Source: Candidozyma auris
Taxonomy: Eukaryota > Ascomycota > Pichiomycetes > Serinales > Metschnikowiaceae
Length of the DNA: 64,000 nt
Direction: 5' to 3'
Assembly: GCF_003013715.1 (NCBI RefSeq)
Contig: NC_072812.1
Span: 2,170,001 to 2,234,000, forward strand
This document shows positions 18,062 to 26,857 of the stretch, piece by piece; positions within the stretch are counted from its first letter, which is position 1; the number at the start of each line of letters is the position of its first letter. The position numbers were made by a program, and so were the translations under genes. The notes below the pieces were generated by a model, which worked only from the letters and a program-made list of their open reading frames with translations, was not told the origin of the DNA and ran no database searches.

Positions 18062-18827
18062 GGCTTTTTGGGTGATTTAGGGCGGTCTAGATGTGAATTT
18101 CAGGTACGTTGATTTCAAGCATCGCCAGCGCGGAGCATGAAGAACTTTTACGCAGGGAAGATGGAGGTGGAGGTGAAATCGAAGAGAACTATGCTTTAAG
18201 AGATTCTGCCGTAGTAAGATAGGTATGAGTGGAGTGAGGTATCACCTCAAAGTTACAAATTCATTGAATTCTCCCTCAAATCGTTAGTTCTCAGAAATAG
18301 ATGATTGTGGACATGTAGAGGAACCTCTGCACATGCATCGAGGATCGAGACCATCTTCATGTTTCATTTTCCCATGTTTTCTCCCCAATAGCAATCAAAC
18401 CACCAAACATCGGAAACATGTTTCCTTCTTAGTGCCCCATTACGAGTCTTTGCGGGTGTTCGGGAATCACCTCCCGTTTTCCCCAGCCTGAACACAAAAT
18501 GGCTGCGAATTCGAGTGCGTCTGGGCGGGTACTATGTACGCATTTGAGTCAAATTAGGAAACCGATTCCATACGTTGGCAACGGCACTGTACGCCCATTC
18601 TAGTGTCACCAAAAAGCAAAATCAACGGCTTCTTGTCATTCGTCCTCCTTGCATGCATTATCTGAGTCATTTTGCGTCTTCCACTATAGAAAACCCTCTT
18701 CAAGTCGTCCTGTAGCATATCCTTATCAGCACAGTGCGCTATCGCCAATTCCGCACTATAAAGCTGACAGTTCTTCCCTAGCGTAACCAACCTCGAGTTC
18801 TTTTTGTTTTTTGTTTTTTTACTGTGA
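18062..18827. other. Divergent promoter, TRM3 / DUF3445 gene
   Basis: A 0.77 kb region between two outward-facing genes. It contains one copy of the recurrent element at 18500 and a T-rich tract (18800-18822) immediately before the DUF3445 start. A 78-codon frame on the minus strand (18554-18790) has no recognisable content. Confidence 0.45.
18500..18509 (+). promoter_or_regulatory. Recurrent element, TRM3 / DUF3445 promoter
   Basis: TGGCTGCGAA, 319 bp before the DUF3445 ATG and 439 bp before the TRM3 ATG. Confidence 0.45.
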
Positions 18828-19985
18828 ATGGAAGACTTTCACGTCCCTGTCCATTATTACTTGGTTCTTGCGGCGGCTCTATTGGTGGCATGGCACATAC
18901 GTAACAAAGCAGGCAAGACTGGCAAGGCCGGAGCACCGGCTGCTAAATCGAGCAAGATCAAGAGTGCTTCTAAATCGTTTCTGGTGAGTTCAGTACATTC
19001 TGACTTTGATTGGAGAAATGAGGTGCCTTTGAAATCGTACCCTTACAAGGATAAGGAGTATCGCATGACGATGGGCATTCTGAAGTTGGATATCAAGGAA
19101 TGGCTCTTGATCGACAACACTTACTTGGATGACCTCGAGGAAAAGAGAAAGATTCTCCACAACTGTAACCCAAAGTACCCAAAGGAAAAAGATTTGAGAT
19201 CAAGCACTCTATTTGAGTCTCCAGAGGCGGATCTTGCCATAAGAGAGTTCTACGATACTGTTTTGAAGTACATGTGTAGTAAGTTTCCTATGTACTTCAA
19301 GAAGGACGAGAAGAACATCTTAAATACAATCACTGGTGAACGGCTTCCGCTTTCGGGAAGAGCCAACCACTCTAGAACTGAGCTTTTGGAAGCGTTGACC
19401 AGAACAATCCAGGAGGATTTCATTATTTTACTTAAAGATCCCAGCAGAAAGGATGAGAAGTATGGAGATGAGTACTTTTTTAAGGGCGGTGTGTTTGCTT
19501 TTGCTGCGGGTTTTGACCCAATAAACAAGTTTGACAAGCCACTCACTAGCATTCACGCTCCAATCCCTGGTTATGAGGAGAAACTCAAGAAGTCGATGAA
19601 TCGCTATTTTGATCGTCTTGCTCCGTGTGAAATTGTCTTGAGGTCCAATTTCTCGATCCAGACTCATGAAAAATTTTACGTTGATGATGACAACAAAGGT
19701 TATCACAAGGACTATTTGCAGCCCGAGAAAGAATTCAATTTCGACGCAGCGAATCAAATTCATTATCGCAGCGAACGTCAAACTCTCACCAAGTTGCCAG
19801 AGCTGGGCGCTATTGTTTTCACCATAAGAACATACCTTCACCCATTTTCAAGGTTTGCAGAGAAGTATCCAGAGGATGGAAAACGGCTTGCTGGTGCAAT
19901 CAGAGGTTTACCTCGCGACTTAGCGAATTATAAGGGCGCCGAAAAATGGGGAGTTGCTGCTCTTAGCTATCTTGATCAGTTGTAG
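18828..19985 (+). CDS. DUF3445 / haem-dependent oxidative N-demethylase-like protein
   Basis: A 385-residue protein with a short N-terminal membrane anchor (YYLVLAAALLVAWHI, residues about 9-23), a basic Ala/Lys-rich linker, and a DUF3445 domain over most of the rest. Diagnostic blocks are MGILKLDIKEWLLIDNTY, the central FDPINKFDKPLTSIHAPIPGYEEKL with RSNFSIQ, and RSERQTLTKLPELGAIVFTIRTYLHPF. In bacteria this family (HODM alpha subunit) binds haem and a flavin-type reductase partner and demethylates amines; fungal members are widespread but their substrate is unknown to me. The anchor suggests attachment to a membrane, probably ER or mitochondrial outer membrane, facing the cytosol. Its stop codon directly abuts that of ATG20. 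Family call good, function inferred. Confidence 0.75.
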   Translation: MEDFHVPVHYYLVLAAALLVAWHIRNKAGKTGKAGAPAAKSSKIKSASKSFLVSSVHSDFDWRNEVPLKSYPYKDKEYRMTMGILKLDIKEWLLIDNTYLDDLEEKRKILHNCNPKYPKEKDLRSSTLFESPEADLAIREFYDTVLKYMCSKFPMYFKKDEKNILNTITGERLPLSGRANHSRTELLEALTRTIQEDFIILLKDPSRKDEKYGDEYFFKGGVFAFAAGFDPINKFDKPLTSIHAPIPGYEEKLKKSMNRYFDRLAPCEIVLRSNFSIQTHEKFYVDDDNKGYHKDYLQPEKEFNFDAANQIHYRSERQTLTKLPELGAIVFTIRTYLHPFSRFAEKYPEDGKRLAGAIRGLPRDLANYKGAEKWGVAALSYLDQL

Positions 19986-21884
19986 CTATAGAGCCTCAAT
20001 CTCTTCTTTTATTTCCTCCCAGATATACAATGTTTTCTTAGCCCACGACATGAGTATGCTGTTGTAGTTGAGCAAGATCTGGAAGATTGTTTTAAGTTCT
20101 CTATTCTTGAACATCTTAGTATTCAGCTCCAACTCATTGGCAATGAAAGAGATGTCTTGAAGCATGATGGTCTGACATTTCTCAAGAGTTGTGATTTTCT
20201 TTTGTAAATAGGCAATGCGGTTTCTTTTAGTTTCTTCCGGATTCTGATCGATGATGTCACTCACATACTTGGTAATTCTTTTGAGCGATCCCATTCCTAG
20301 AAACATAGCCAGTTTCTCAGCTTTGGACGCATCACTCCTGATGTTGTTCGCTTGGTCCGCATCGTTCGAACTAACTGGTCTTGGTATACTGCCGTTTTCA
20401 CCATTAATATGGCTATTCTTTTGTAGCTCTGTGAGCTCTTTCCTCTTCTCGTATAGCTCCTGGTCAATAACATCTCTCTGTTTGGATTTGCGTGCTTGAA
20501 ATTTGTTCACCGAGCCGAGTATTGCATCGTATTGAACTGCCTCGCCCAATGGTTCCGAGAACTTGGTTTCCAGTTCACTCACAAGCGCATTGATAGCAAT
20601 GTAGGACCTATCAAACGCAACGCCAATTTTATCTGCAATCAAATCGAGCTTTACGTCGTCTTCGTCGATATTTTTGCCTGCCCGATCCTTCAGCGAGTCT
20701 GCAAGCATCAAGGAAAAGGAATTAAGAGCACTGCCAAGCTCCACATAGTCGTTCGATAGGCCGATGAAGCTCTCCATGATCTTCTTGTTGATGTTGTCCA
20801 AGCTTGATGTCTTAAATTTGATCAGCTTTAGGTCATGATTTTCATAGGTTGCTTCCGTCTCGTTCGAGCTCCTATTCAGAGTCGTTTCTTCAGTGGTTTC
20901 AGGGTTACTGTTTCCACTATTCAAAAATCGGCTAGTTGTTTGGGTGATGAATTTCTTTTTGCTCTTCAAAGGTTTTAGTAGTTGGTACGTCAAGCCATGT
21001 TGCGTAGGCGGTAAGGGTAAGCTGGCGTAGATTTCATCTGTCTTAAGGCCGTTCTCGGGGTTCAGTTGGTATATCGACTTCGGTAGCTGACTAGAGATCA
21101 ACTCTATCTCATCAGACCAATTTGCCGAAGGATCCAAAAATTTAGCAAAAAACTCGAGGTTCCTGACCTGAGGAATTTGTAAGCAGTTGTTCAAAAAGTT
21201 GGAAAGAAGACGTTTGCGGTGCTCAACGAGCTTGTTCTTGTTCAAGTGTTTGGAATTGATGTACGTGTAAGAAGTACCCTGGTTCGACTCTGTGGGAGAG
21301 TCGGAAGGGCTCCCTGGCTGGTGGCTAGTATGAGAGTTGCCGCCGTTGACGTTGCTCACGAGGCCATTGAAAACATTGAACGAAAAATAGTTCTTAGGAG
21401 GAATGGGAGGAATGAGAAGAAGTGGGTATACGCGAGTCAAAACGTCACGCAAGCTTTCAAAGTCCGAGTACCGCCTCCTAGTTTGAATCTCTTCCTTGGA
21501 GTTATCCTGGTTGACAAGCTTGATGGTGTACACCACGTATTTCTTCAGCAGATCAGCCATTCCCTCATTGGATTTGCCTGTCTCGCTTATCACGATTTTG
21601 GCGTTACTCTCAGGACCAAGGAGCTTCGTCACCCTGCTCTCGTAGTTGATGTGCACGGTGTTGAACTGCTCTCTGTCGCTTCTGTAAAGCAACATCGACT
21701 CATCGTCAATATCCTTATCGTTTTGATCAGCATCCAACTCGTTGTCAACATTATCCTTCGAGGAGTTGGACATCTTCTTATCGGGCCCCTGGGACTGGAT
21801 AAGGCTGGCGAGCCCCAGTTGGTGGGGGAAGGGACTGTTGTCCTCGTCACCAAACACAGAAGTGTCTCTGTGTTGTTCTGACAT
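19986..21884 (-). CDS. ATG20: Sorting nexin ATG20 (SNX42)
   Basis: The 632-residue protein matches Atg20 (640 in S. cerevisiae, YDL113C), a PX-BAR sorting nexin that works with Snx4/Atg24 in endosome-to-Golgi recycling and selective autophagy. The PX domain spans about residues 75-255 and carries RRRYSDFESLRDVL, the phosphatidylinositol-3-phosphate-binding motif, and PPIPPKNYF. It is interrupted by a Ser/Gly-rich insert (about 180-210), as in other Atg20 proteins. The C-terminal half is a helical BAR region ending YNSILMSWAKKTLYIWEEI. The ATG at 21882-21884 is the first in frame. It neighbours TRM3 in S. cerevisiae; here the DUF3445 gene lies between them. Confidence 0.87.
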   Translation of the reverse strand: MSEQHRDTSVFGDEDNSPFPHQLGLASLIQSQGPDKKMSNSSKDNVDNELDADQNDKDIDDESMLLYRSDREQFNTVHINYESRVTKLLGPESNAKIVISETGKSNEGMADLLKKYVVYTIKLVNQDNSKEEIQTRRRYSDFESLRDVLTRVYPLLLIPPIPPKNYFSFNVFNGLVSNVNGGNSHTSHQPGSPSDSPTESNQGTSYTYINSKHLNKNKLVEHRKRLLSNFLNNCLQIPQVRNLEFFAKFLDPSANWSDEIELISSQLPKSIYQLNPENGLKTDEIYASLPLPPTQHGLTYQLLKPLKSKKKFITQTTSRFLNSGNSNPETTEETTLNRSSNETEATYENHDLKLIKFKTSSLDNINKKIMESFIGLSNDYVELGSALNSFSLMLADSLKDRAGKNIDEDDVKLDLIADKIGVAFDRSYIAINALVSELETKFSEPLGEAVQYDAILGSVNKFQARKSKQRDVIDQELYEKRKELTELQKNSHINGENGSIPRPVSSNDADQANNIRSDASKAEKLAMFLGMGSLKRITKYVSDIIDQNPEETKRNRIAYLQKKITTLEKCQTIMLQDISFIANELELNTKMFKNRELKTIFQILLNYNSILMSWAKKTLYIWEEIKEEIEAL

Positions 21885-23209
21885 GGTCAAAGACGTAAAG
21901 TATGTTTAGTCTGTGGCAATTGCTAGGCTTGTGTTTTGCCACTAGGAAATAGAGTGGGTCAGTCAAGTAGTCTTACCAAGTGTGCACTACGGAGGGTTTC
22001 CGTACACACTCCTGATAAGGGAGGTGGAGGAGCTGGAGAGGACGGTGGAAGTTAAAAATGAAACATAAAAATAATAGGTAAAACTCTTCTTGACCAATGT
22101 AAATTTTGAGCTTTTGGCTCGGGGTTTGGTGGTTTTGCGGTGTATCGAAGCCGACGTACTCTGGTAGTTATAGTGCTAACCCCTCTAGTGATCACTGCAA
22201 GAGCTAGCAAGATTCACAAAAGAAAGAGAAGAGCGAAAAGAAGAAGCTTCACTCCAGCTAAGCAACTATACTTGTTAGGCTCATCGCATGTATGAGCATG
22301 TCGTCCTCAGGTTTTTCACCATCCATTGCACTGGTTGCAAAAGAGAGTATATAGGATGCTCAACCTGGCAAGACCCTACGATGTGCAAGGTTCTGGGCTT
22401 CTCTAACGTCTGAGTATAATTTTTTTTAATCTTGCTGTGTAGACTATGACAATGTATGGAAGTACGAACTATGGTGCCGGTTTTCAAGGTGCTTCGTGTG
22501 TCGTGTGACTACACCACGCTCTTTCCTGGGCTACGCCCAAAGCGGCAAGCTTCGAAGTATAATAGTCTTACTCTCAATATCAACGACTTCTGCTGAGATG
22601 CTACTTCTGAATTTTCTTCTGATCCAAATTCCATGCTTTGCAACCAAATCTTCTTTATACTATGTGGCCCACTACATTCGCTGCCTCAGCGGGATTGGTT
22701 GCGAGACCTGCCACAAGTGTGCCTCAAGTGGTATACAACCAGCATAATTTATGACCGTCAACTTCCTGAAGAAGGGTAGCAGAGGTATGATCTCTCCTTG
22801 AAGCCTACGACCGCCAATTAGATTAAGGGTTGCAATCCTACGAAGGAGCCTTGATATGCATTCTGCTCTACATAGAACCTTCATCATCAGGACGCACGGT
22901 GTATGTATTCTACATAAGTAGAGTCACAGCCAAACATCAGCAACGATGAAATCATGATGTCCATGCTGTTAGCAGCATCGCTGCTTTCTCAAACTGGAGG
23001 GAACAGAAAAGAGTGTGAAGAGAAAACCGAAGGATTTCTTCATCTATATAGACTTTGATGGACAGACTCGATACAACATGAATTGTAAAATAGGCAGAAC
23101 TTTCATCTAAAACATCATCATGTCAAGACCGTGCTTCAAATCACATCTTTTCTCTTTCTTGGTACCCTGCTCACTTCAACTTCACCAGTCACTTGACCTT
23201 CTCCAGGTT

Positions 23210-23218
23210 TTCGCAGCC
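23210..23218 (-). promoter_or_regulatory. Recurrent element, EamA transporter promoter
   Basis: TTTTCGCAGCC on the plus strand, about 355 bp before the transporter start; the base after CC is T instead of the usual A. Confidence 0.35.
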
Positions 23219-23482
23219 TTTCTGTAAGCAGCCCGAGACAATGCAAATACATCATGACGATCTACCTCCCTAAGCAATCCATGAAATTAGACCAGGAGGC
23301 TGAACTTGTAATTTTTTTTTATCATTTTTTTATTAAACCTTGCAAACGCATCCAATTTAGTCTTTTTCGTCTATTCACTTTATACTTCCATTATCCTTCA
23401 CTTCAGGTACCACTTTCCTTGCAGCATCTGTTCTCTTGCATCAAGGCACTTTGTGAGTCCCCTCGCTAGCGGCCGGGTCTGC

Positions 23483-23488
23483 CACGTG
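23483..23488. promoter_or_regulatory. Possible Cbf1 E-box before the EamA transporter
   Basis: CACGTGAC, the complement of the preferred Cbf1 site GTCACGTG, lies about 85 bp upstream of the ATG. Confidence 0.4.
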
Positions 23489-23573
23489 ACCTACCCTCCT
23501 ACTATTTTTGATTCCATGATCGCGATTTTTACGTCGGTAGGCCTACTCTTTAGTCTAATTCGGAACCTTCAAT

Positions 23574-25001
23574 ATGGCCATCACAGAACTAAATCATCCG
23601 GGCAACGCCAGCGTTGCCTCTCAGGAGCAGGCTTCCAAGACGAAAATCATCTATGTTTCGTTGCTTTTCTTACTATCCTTGACGGCGTTTGTATGCCAAA
23701 CTGAGTTTACCTCTCAAGCATATAAGCTTGGGTTCGGCGAGCCCATCATCCTTTTGCTCGTCACCCACGGCTCTTGGTGGACGTTGTGGCCGCTCCAGGC
23801 ATTCTTTGTGTCTTTGTTCAAGACAATTGGCAAAGCCCGTGGCGCTCGAGGGGTCCGCTACGAGCGGCTCAATTCCAACGCTTTTCTCTTGCAAAACGAG
23901 GCCGGCCACCCCCAAACCTCCAGCCCCGTGGCCGCAAGGTTCCACCCGTGGAACTACTTCAAAAGATGTGTCGTGAAACAAATCCACAATGTGTACCACT
24001 CGTCCATTCTTGTGTACGAGCCCAATGTGAACGGCGACAAAAGCACCAGTAATTTGGGCGCCTTGGTGGAAAAGAACCCTCACCTTTCGGCTTCAAGCTC
24101 CATAACCTCATGCATACGTAGCTTCATGACTACCCCTTCTTTCAAATACGTTGCTTTCAAAGTCGGCTTGATCTCTCTCGTACTCAATACCGCTGGTTTC
24201 ACGTGGTACGGTGCCATGGCAATGACGTATGCTTCTGATGTCACCGCTATTTACAATTGTTCTGCGTTTACCGCCTATGCGTTTGCCATTCCTTTGTTGA
24301 ACGAGAAGTTCTCGTGGCTCAAAGCGAGTTCAGTTATTATTGCCATTGCTGGTGTGTTCGTTGTTGCATACTCTGGTTCTGACTCTTCCCTGGACTCAAA
24401 AGAGCAATATCCATATAGGTTTTGGGGCAATCTCATCATTTCCATTGGTGCAGTGTTGTACGGATACTACGAGGTTTTATATAAGAAATACGTCTGCGTG
24501 CCTGCTCACTTATCCGTGGTTGTGACACCAAGACGTCAACTGACATTTTCAAACTTTGTCATGTCTCTTTTGGGCTTTTTCACGGTGATTTTCTTGCTTT
24601 TGTTGGTATTTTGTATTGAGGTTTTCCACATTCATCGTTTTAACTTGTTCAATTACGGAGAAAAGACTGCTATTATTTGGCTCTACATCTTTGGCTCAAT
24701 TGTGTCCAACTTGTTGTTTAGTGCTGGGTTCCTTTCCCTAATGGCATTGACTTCTCCCGTCTTGTCCTCAGTCAGTTCATTGGTAACCATCTTCTTGATT
24801 GGAGTCGTTGAATGGGTAATCTTTGGAAATGCTCTTGGTATCATGCAGTTAATTGGTGATGCGTTGGTTATTGTCGGCTTTGTTGTTCTCACAATTGCTT
24901 CTTGGAAAGAAATCAGTGAGGGTAATGATGATGATGAGATTGAGGAGGCATCCCTTTACTCATTTGCTCCTAGCGAGGAGACTGCAAATGAAATGCGCTA
25001 G
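23574..25001 (+). CDS. EamA/DMT-superfamily membrane transporter
   Basis: A 475-residue protein with about ten hydrophobic segments, beginning with a helix around residues 25-45. Two EamA-like halves can be seen. The second contains the conserved block VTAIYNCSAFTAYAFAIPLLNEK followed by VIIAIAGVFVVAYSGSDSS. A long hydrophilic loop at about 85-185 separates the first two and the remaining helices. The C-terminus is acidic (GNDDDEIEEAS). The closest families are fungal drug/metabolite transporters of the SLC35F/THI74-YML018C kind, found on vacuolar or Golgi membranes; substrate unknown. The 3' end overlaps that of NSA1 by four bases. Class call good, substrate not determinable. Confidence 0.75.
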   Translation: MAITELNHPGNASVASQEQASKTKIIYVSLLFLLSLTAFVCQTEFTSQAYKLGFGEPIILLLVTHGSWWTLWPLQAFFVSLFKTIGKARGARGVRYERLNSNAFLLQNEAGHPQTSSPVAARFHPWNYFKRCVVKQIHNVYHSSILVYEPNVNGDKSTSNLGALVEKNPHLSASSSITSCIRSFMTTPSFKYVAFKVGLISLVLNTAGFTWYGAMAMTYASDVTAIYNCSAFTAYAFAIPLLNEKFSWLKASSVIIAIAGVFVVAYSGSDSSLDSKEQYPYRFWGNLIISIGAVLYGYYEVLYKKYVCVPAHLSVVVTPRRQLTFSNFVMSLLGFFTVIFLLLLVFCIEVFHIHRFNLFNYGEKTAIIWLYIFGSIVSNLLFSAGFLSLMALTSPVLSSVSSLVTIFLIGVVEWVIFGNALGIMQLIGDALVIVGFVVLTIASWKEISEGNDDDEIEEASLYSFAPSEETANEMR

Positions 25002-26519
25002 TTCGCTAGTCTCATTGTTTTAATGTCATTGACAAGGCCATCATTGTTGTGATCATGACTTGTCGTAAGCACATTATGGTTCCGGCCCTGGTGGCTCGAG
25101 GAATGCATTATAAAATTTGCATCAGACGAGCTAACGGTTGCTTTACGCCTCTTAGCAGACGAAGACTCCGTTGGCTTTTGTGCGTTGCTTTCTTGTGAGA
25201 AGGTCTCGCCGAATAGAACGTTCAACCTTGTATAAGGGTCACTTTCAAGGAAATCGAAATTGGGTATCACACCTGCGTTGGTGGATTGGAAGCAGAGTTT
25301 CTTTTCGTTACTATCACTAAGCTTGTAAATTCTAATGGCTCCATCGATTGTCGTGGCGATCATGTAGATCGGCAGGAACCTCGAGAGGTTGCTGTGCAGC
25401 GAGACCTTCGAGGTACCCTCGGAGGTGTAGACCCTAGAAGATATGCTTGGGCCAATGCGAAGGTAGTCATAGAAATTGACGACTTCAAGCGTCTTGATAT
25501 CGATGACGCCAGCCTTGGACATGGAATCCGAGAAAAACAAGTATCTACCAGAATTGAACACTAGCAACTGGTTAATGGAGAATTGAGATAGCAGGAGCAC
25601 CTTGCGAGGTAGTAATTCAAACTCGTAAGGCATTTCGATGCCATATACGTACAACTCACCAAATTGAGTGCCAGCAAAAACCATTCGATCCGAGCCCTGC
25701 TTCCAGAAACAGGTGCTCAGCACCCAGTATGCACCGGAATCCTTTTTAGCACATGTTTTACTTGGAGTAGTATCGAGAACTGGCACCAACCGTCGAACGT
25801 CAACAAAAGAATTGCGGATAGGAAGGGAGCGTCTAAGCAAAGAACGACCTTCGGGAACAGACATTACTAATCCAATCAGTGTCATGTGGCCCACCAGGTT
25901 CACAATAGTCTCAAAATTTGAGGCGAAATCATGAGTGACAAAATCGAAGTCATACAACTTCAAGTTATTTCCTTTCCCGCCTGCTGCAACAAGGATATGT
26001 GTTGACTGAGGAATCGCTTCAATAGTAACAGCAGACAAAGGTCCGTCAATAATGTACAGTTTAACTGAGTCGTCAGCATCGTCATTGATCAAGTCTCGTA
26101 TAACCAATTTGCCCTCTCCCGAGCATGTGTACATGTATTGGTTTCTGAATGCCCCAATGCCGATAATCGGATCTCGTGGCCCCGTGGTAGAGTTCTTCCA
26201 TTCTTTGACAAGCTTATACGTGGTTGATCCTGAGCAGTCCAATCCGGGGGGTTTCAGCACCTTTTCATATAGTTGTACCAAGCCAGCGCTTCTAGCAACA
26301 GCAATATACTGTTTGTTTAATATAGCAAAAACATGTATCTTTTGCACAAAGTTGGTCCGACCACCGATACCGAATTCCCCCTTGACGTTCGCTCTTATCC
26401 GGTTCTTGCCCTCCTTTACTCGTAACACTGCAGTTAGCAAATGTCAATAAATCTAAAAGGTGGAGTGCTCACATACCTTGTAGGCTACCACTGGGTTGCA
26501 ATGACAAGAGTAGATGCAT
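24998..26519 (-). CDS. NSA1: 60S ribosome biogenesis factor NSA1, with one intron
   Basis: NSA1 (WDR74 in human) is a WD-propeller protein of pre-60S particles, associated with Rix7/Nvl2-dependent release. The long open frame (24998-26427) lacks an initiating ATG, but splicing a 49-base intron joins it to a 43-base first exon (26477-26519) and restores the family start MHLLLSLQPSGSLQ, similar to the MRLLVS...GSIKEV start of yeast Nsa1. The spliced product is 490 residues. Visible propeller features are FVQKIHVFAILNKQYIAVARSAGLVQLY, VLVAAGGKGNNLKLYDF and YMIATTIDGAIRIYKL, followed by a basic AKRRKAT tail. The name rests on weak similarity spread over the whole protein plus the restored N-terminus. 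Confidence 0.78.
26428..26476 (-). other. Spliceosomal intron of NSA1
   Basis: The 49-base intron begins GTATGT, has the branch sequence TGCTAAC, and ends GCAG only a few bases after it. Exon 1 ends CTACAA-G and exon 2 starts TG-TTACGA, so the junction is in phase 1. Removal restores an ATG-started frame. It is the only intron in a protein-coding gene that I can support in the window. Confidence 0.85.
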
Positions 26520-26857
26520 AGGTGGTTCACGAACACTTTGGGGTAAAGAAGTTGTATTTGAGTCTAGTGACCTTTTTATAACCTCAAGAGTGCATTTTGT
26601 GGGGGGTGCGATCTGGCGCTCCAAATGAGGAGACTCCGAAGGTGGGCGAAAAAAAAGGAAAGGGAAACGTTATCAGTAAAAGTCGGAAAGAGAAAGAGAT
26701 GGAAAATAAAAAGGGAAAATGAAAGCCGGAGTTGTCGATGTAAACTGGAGTGTGCCAAATTGCTTTTTCGTCGGCTCTTCCATTCCTTGCTGCACTTGCC
26801 GATTCATTAGCTTTCTGTTACTTCGCCAATGGCTGCGAAACAGTACAGAGTTGAGCA
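26520..26857. other. NSA1 promoter, purine-rich
   Basis: A 0.34 kb gap between NSA1 and the 3' end of the kinesin gene, containing a strongly A/G-rich stretch at about 26648-26730 (poly-purine on the plus strand) and a recurrent element at 26830. No PAC or RRPE site of the classical ribosome-biogenesis type was found. Confidence 0.5.
26830..26839 (+). promoter_or_regulatory. Recurrent element, NSA1 promoter
   Basis: TGGCTGCGAA, 311 bp upstream of the NSA1 ATG, immediately after the kinesin stop codon region. Confidence 0.45.

Larger units (their letters stand above)
21885..23573. other. Long divergent intergenic region, ATG20 / EamA transporter
   Basis: At 1.7 kb this is the longest gene-free stretch of the window. 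Short open frames lack recognisable content and I found no tRNA or snoRNA signature. It holds a recurrent-element copy (TTCGCAGCC followed by T, 23210-23218), TGGTTGCAAAA-like relatives near 22336 and 22632, and a CACGTG box at 23483. A non-coding RNA cannot be excluded. Confidence 0.45.

Noticed and set aside
21219..21881. 220-codon plus-strand frame opposite ATG20
   Set aside because: It is an antisense shadow of the strongly conserved PX domain of ATG20.
21885..23573. Possible centromere or replication origin in the longest intergenic region
   Set aside because: No inverted repeats, GC trough or known origin motif was visible, and this clade's centromeres have no sequence signature I can read.
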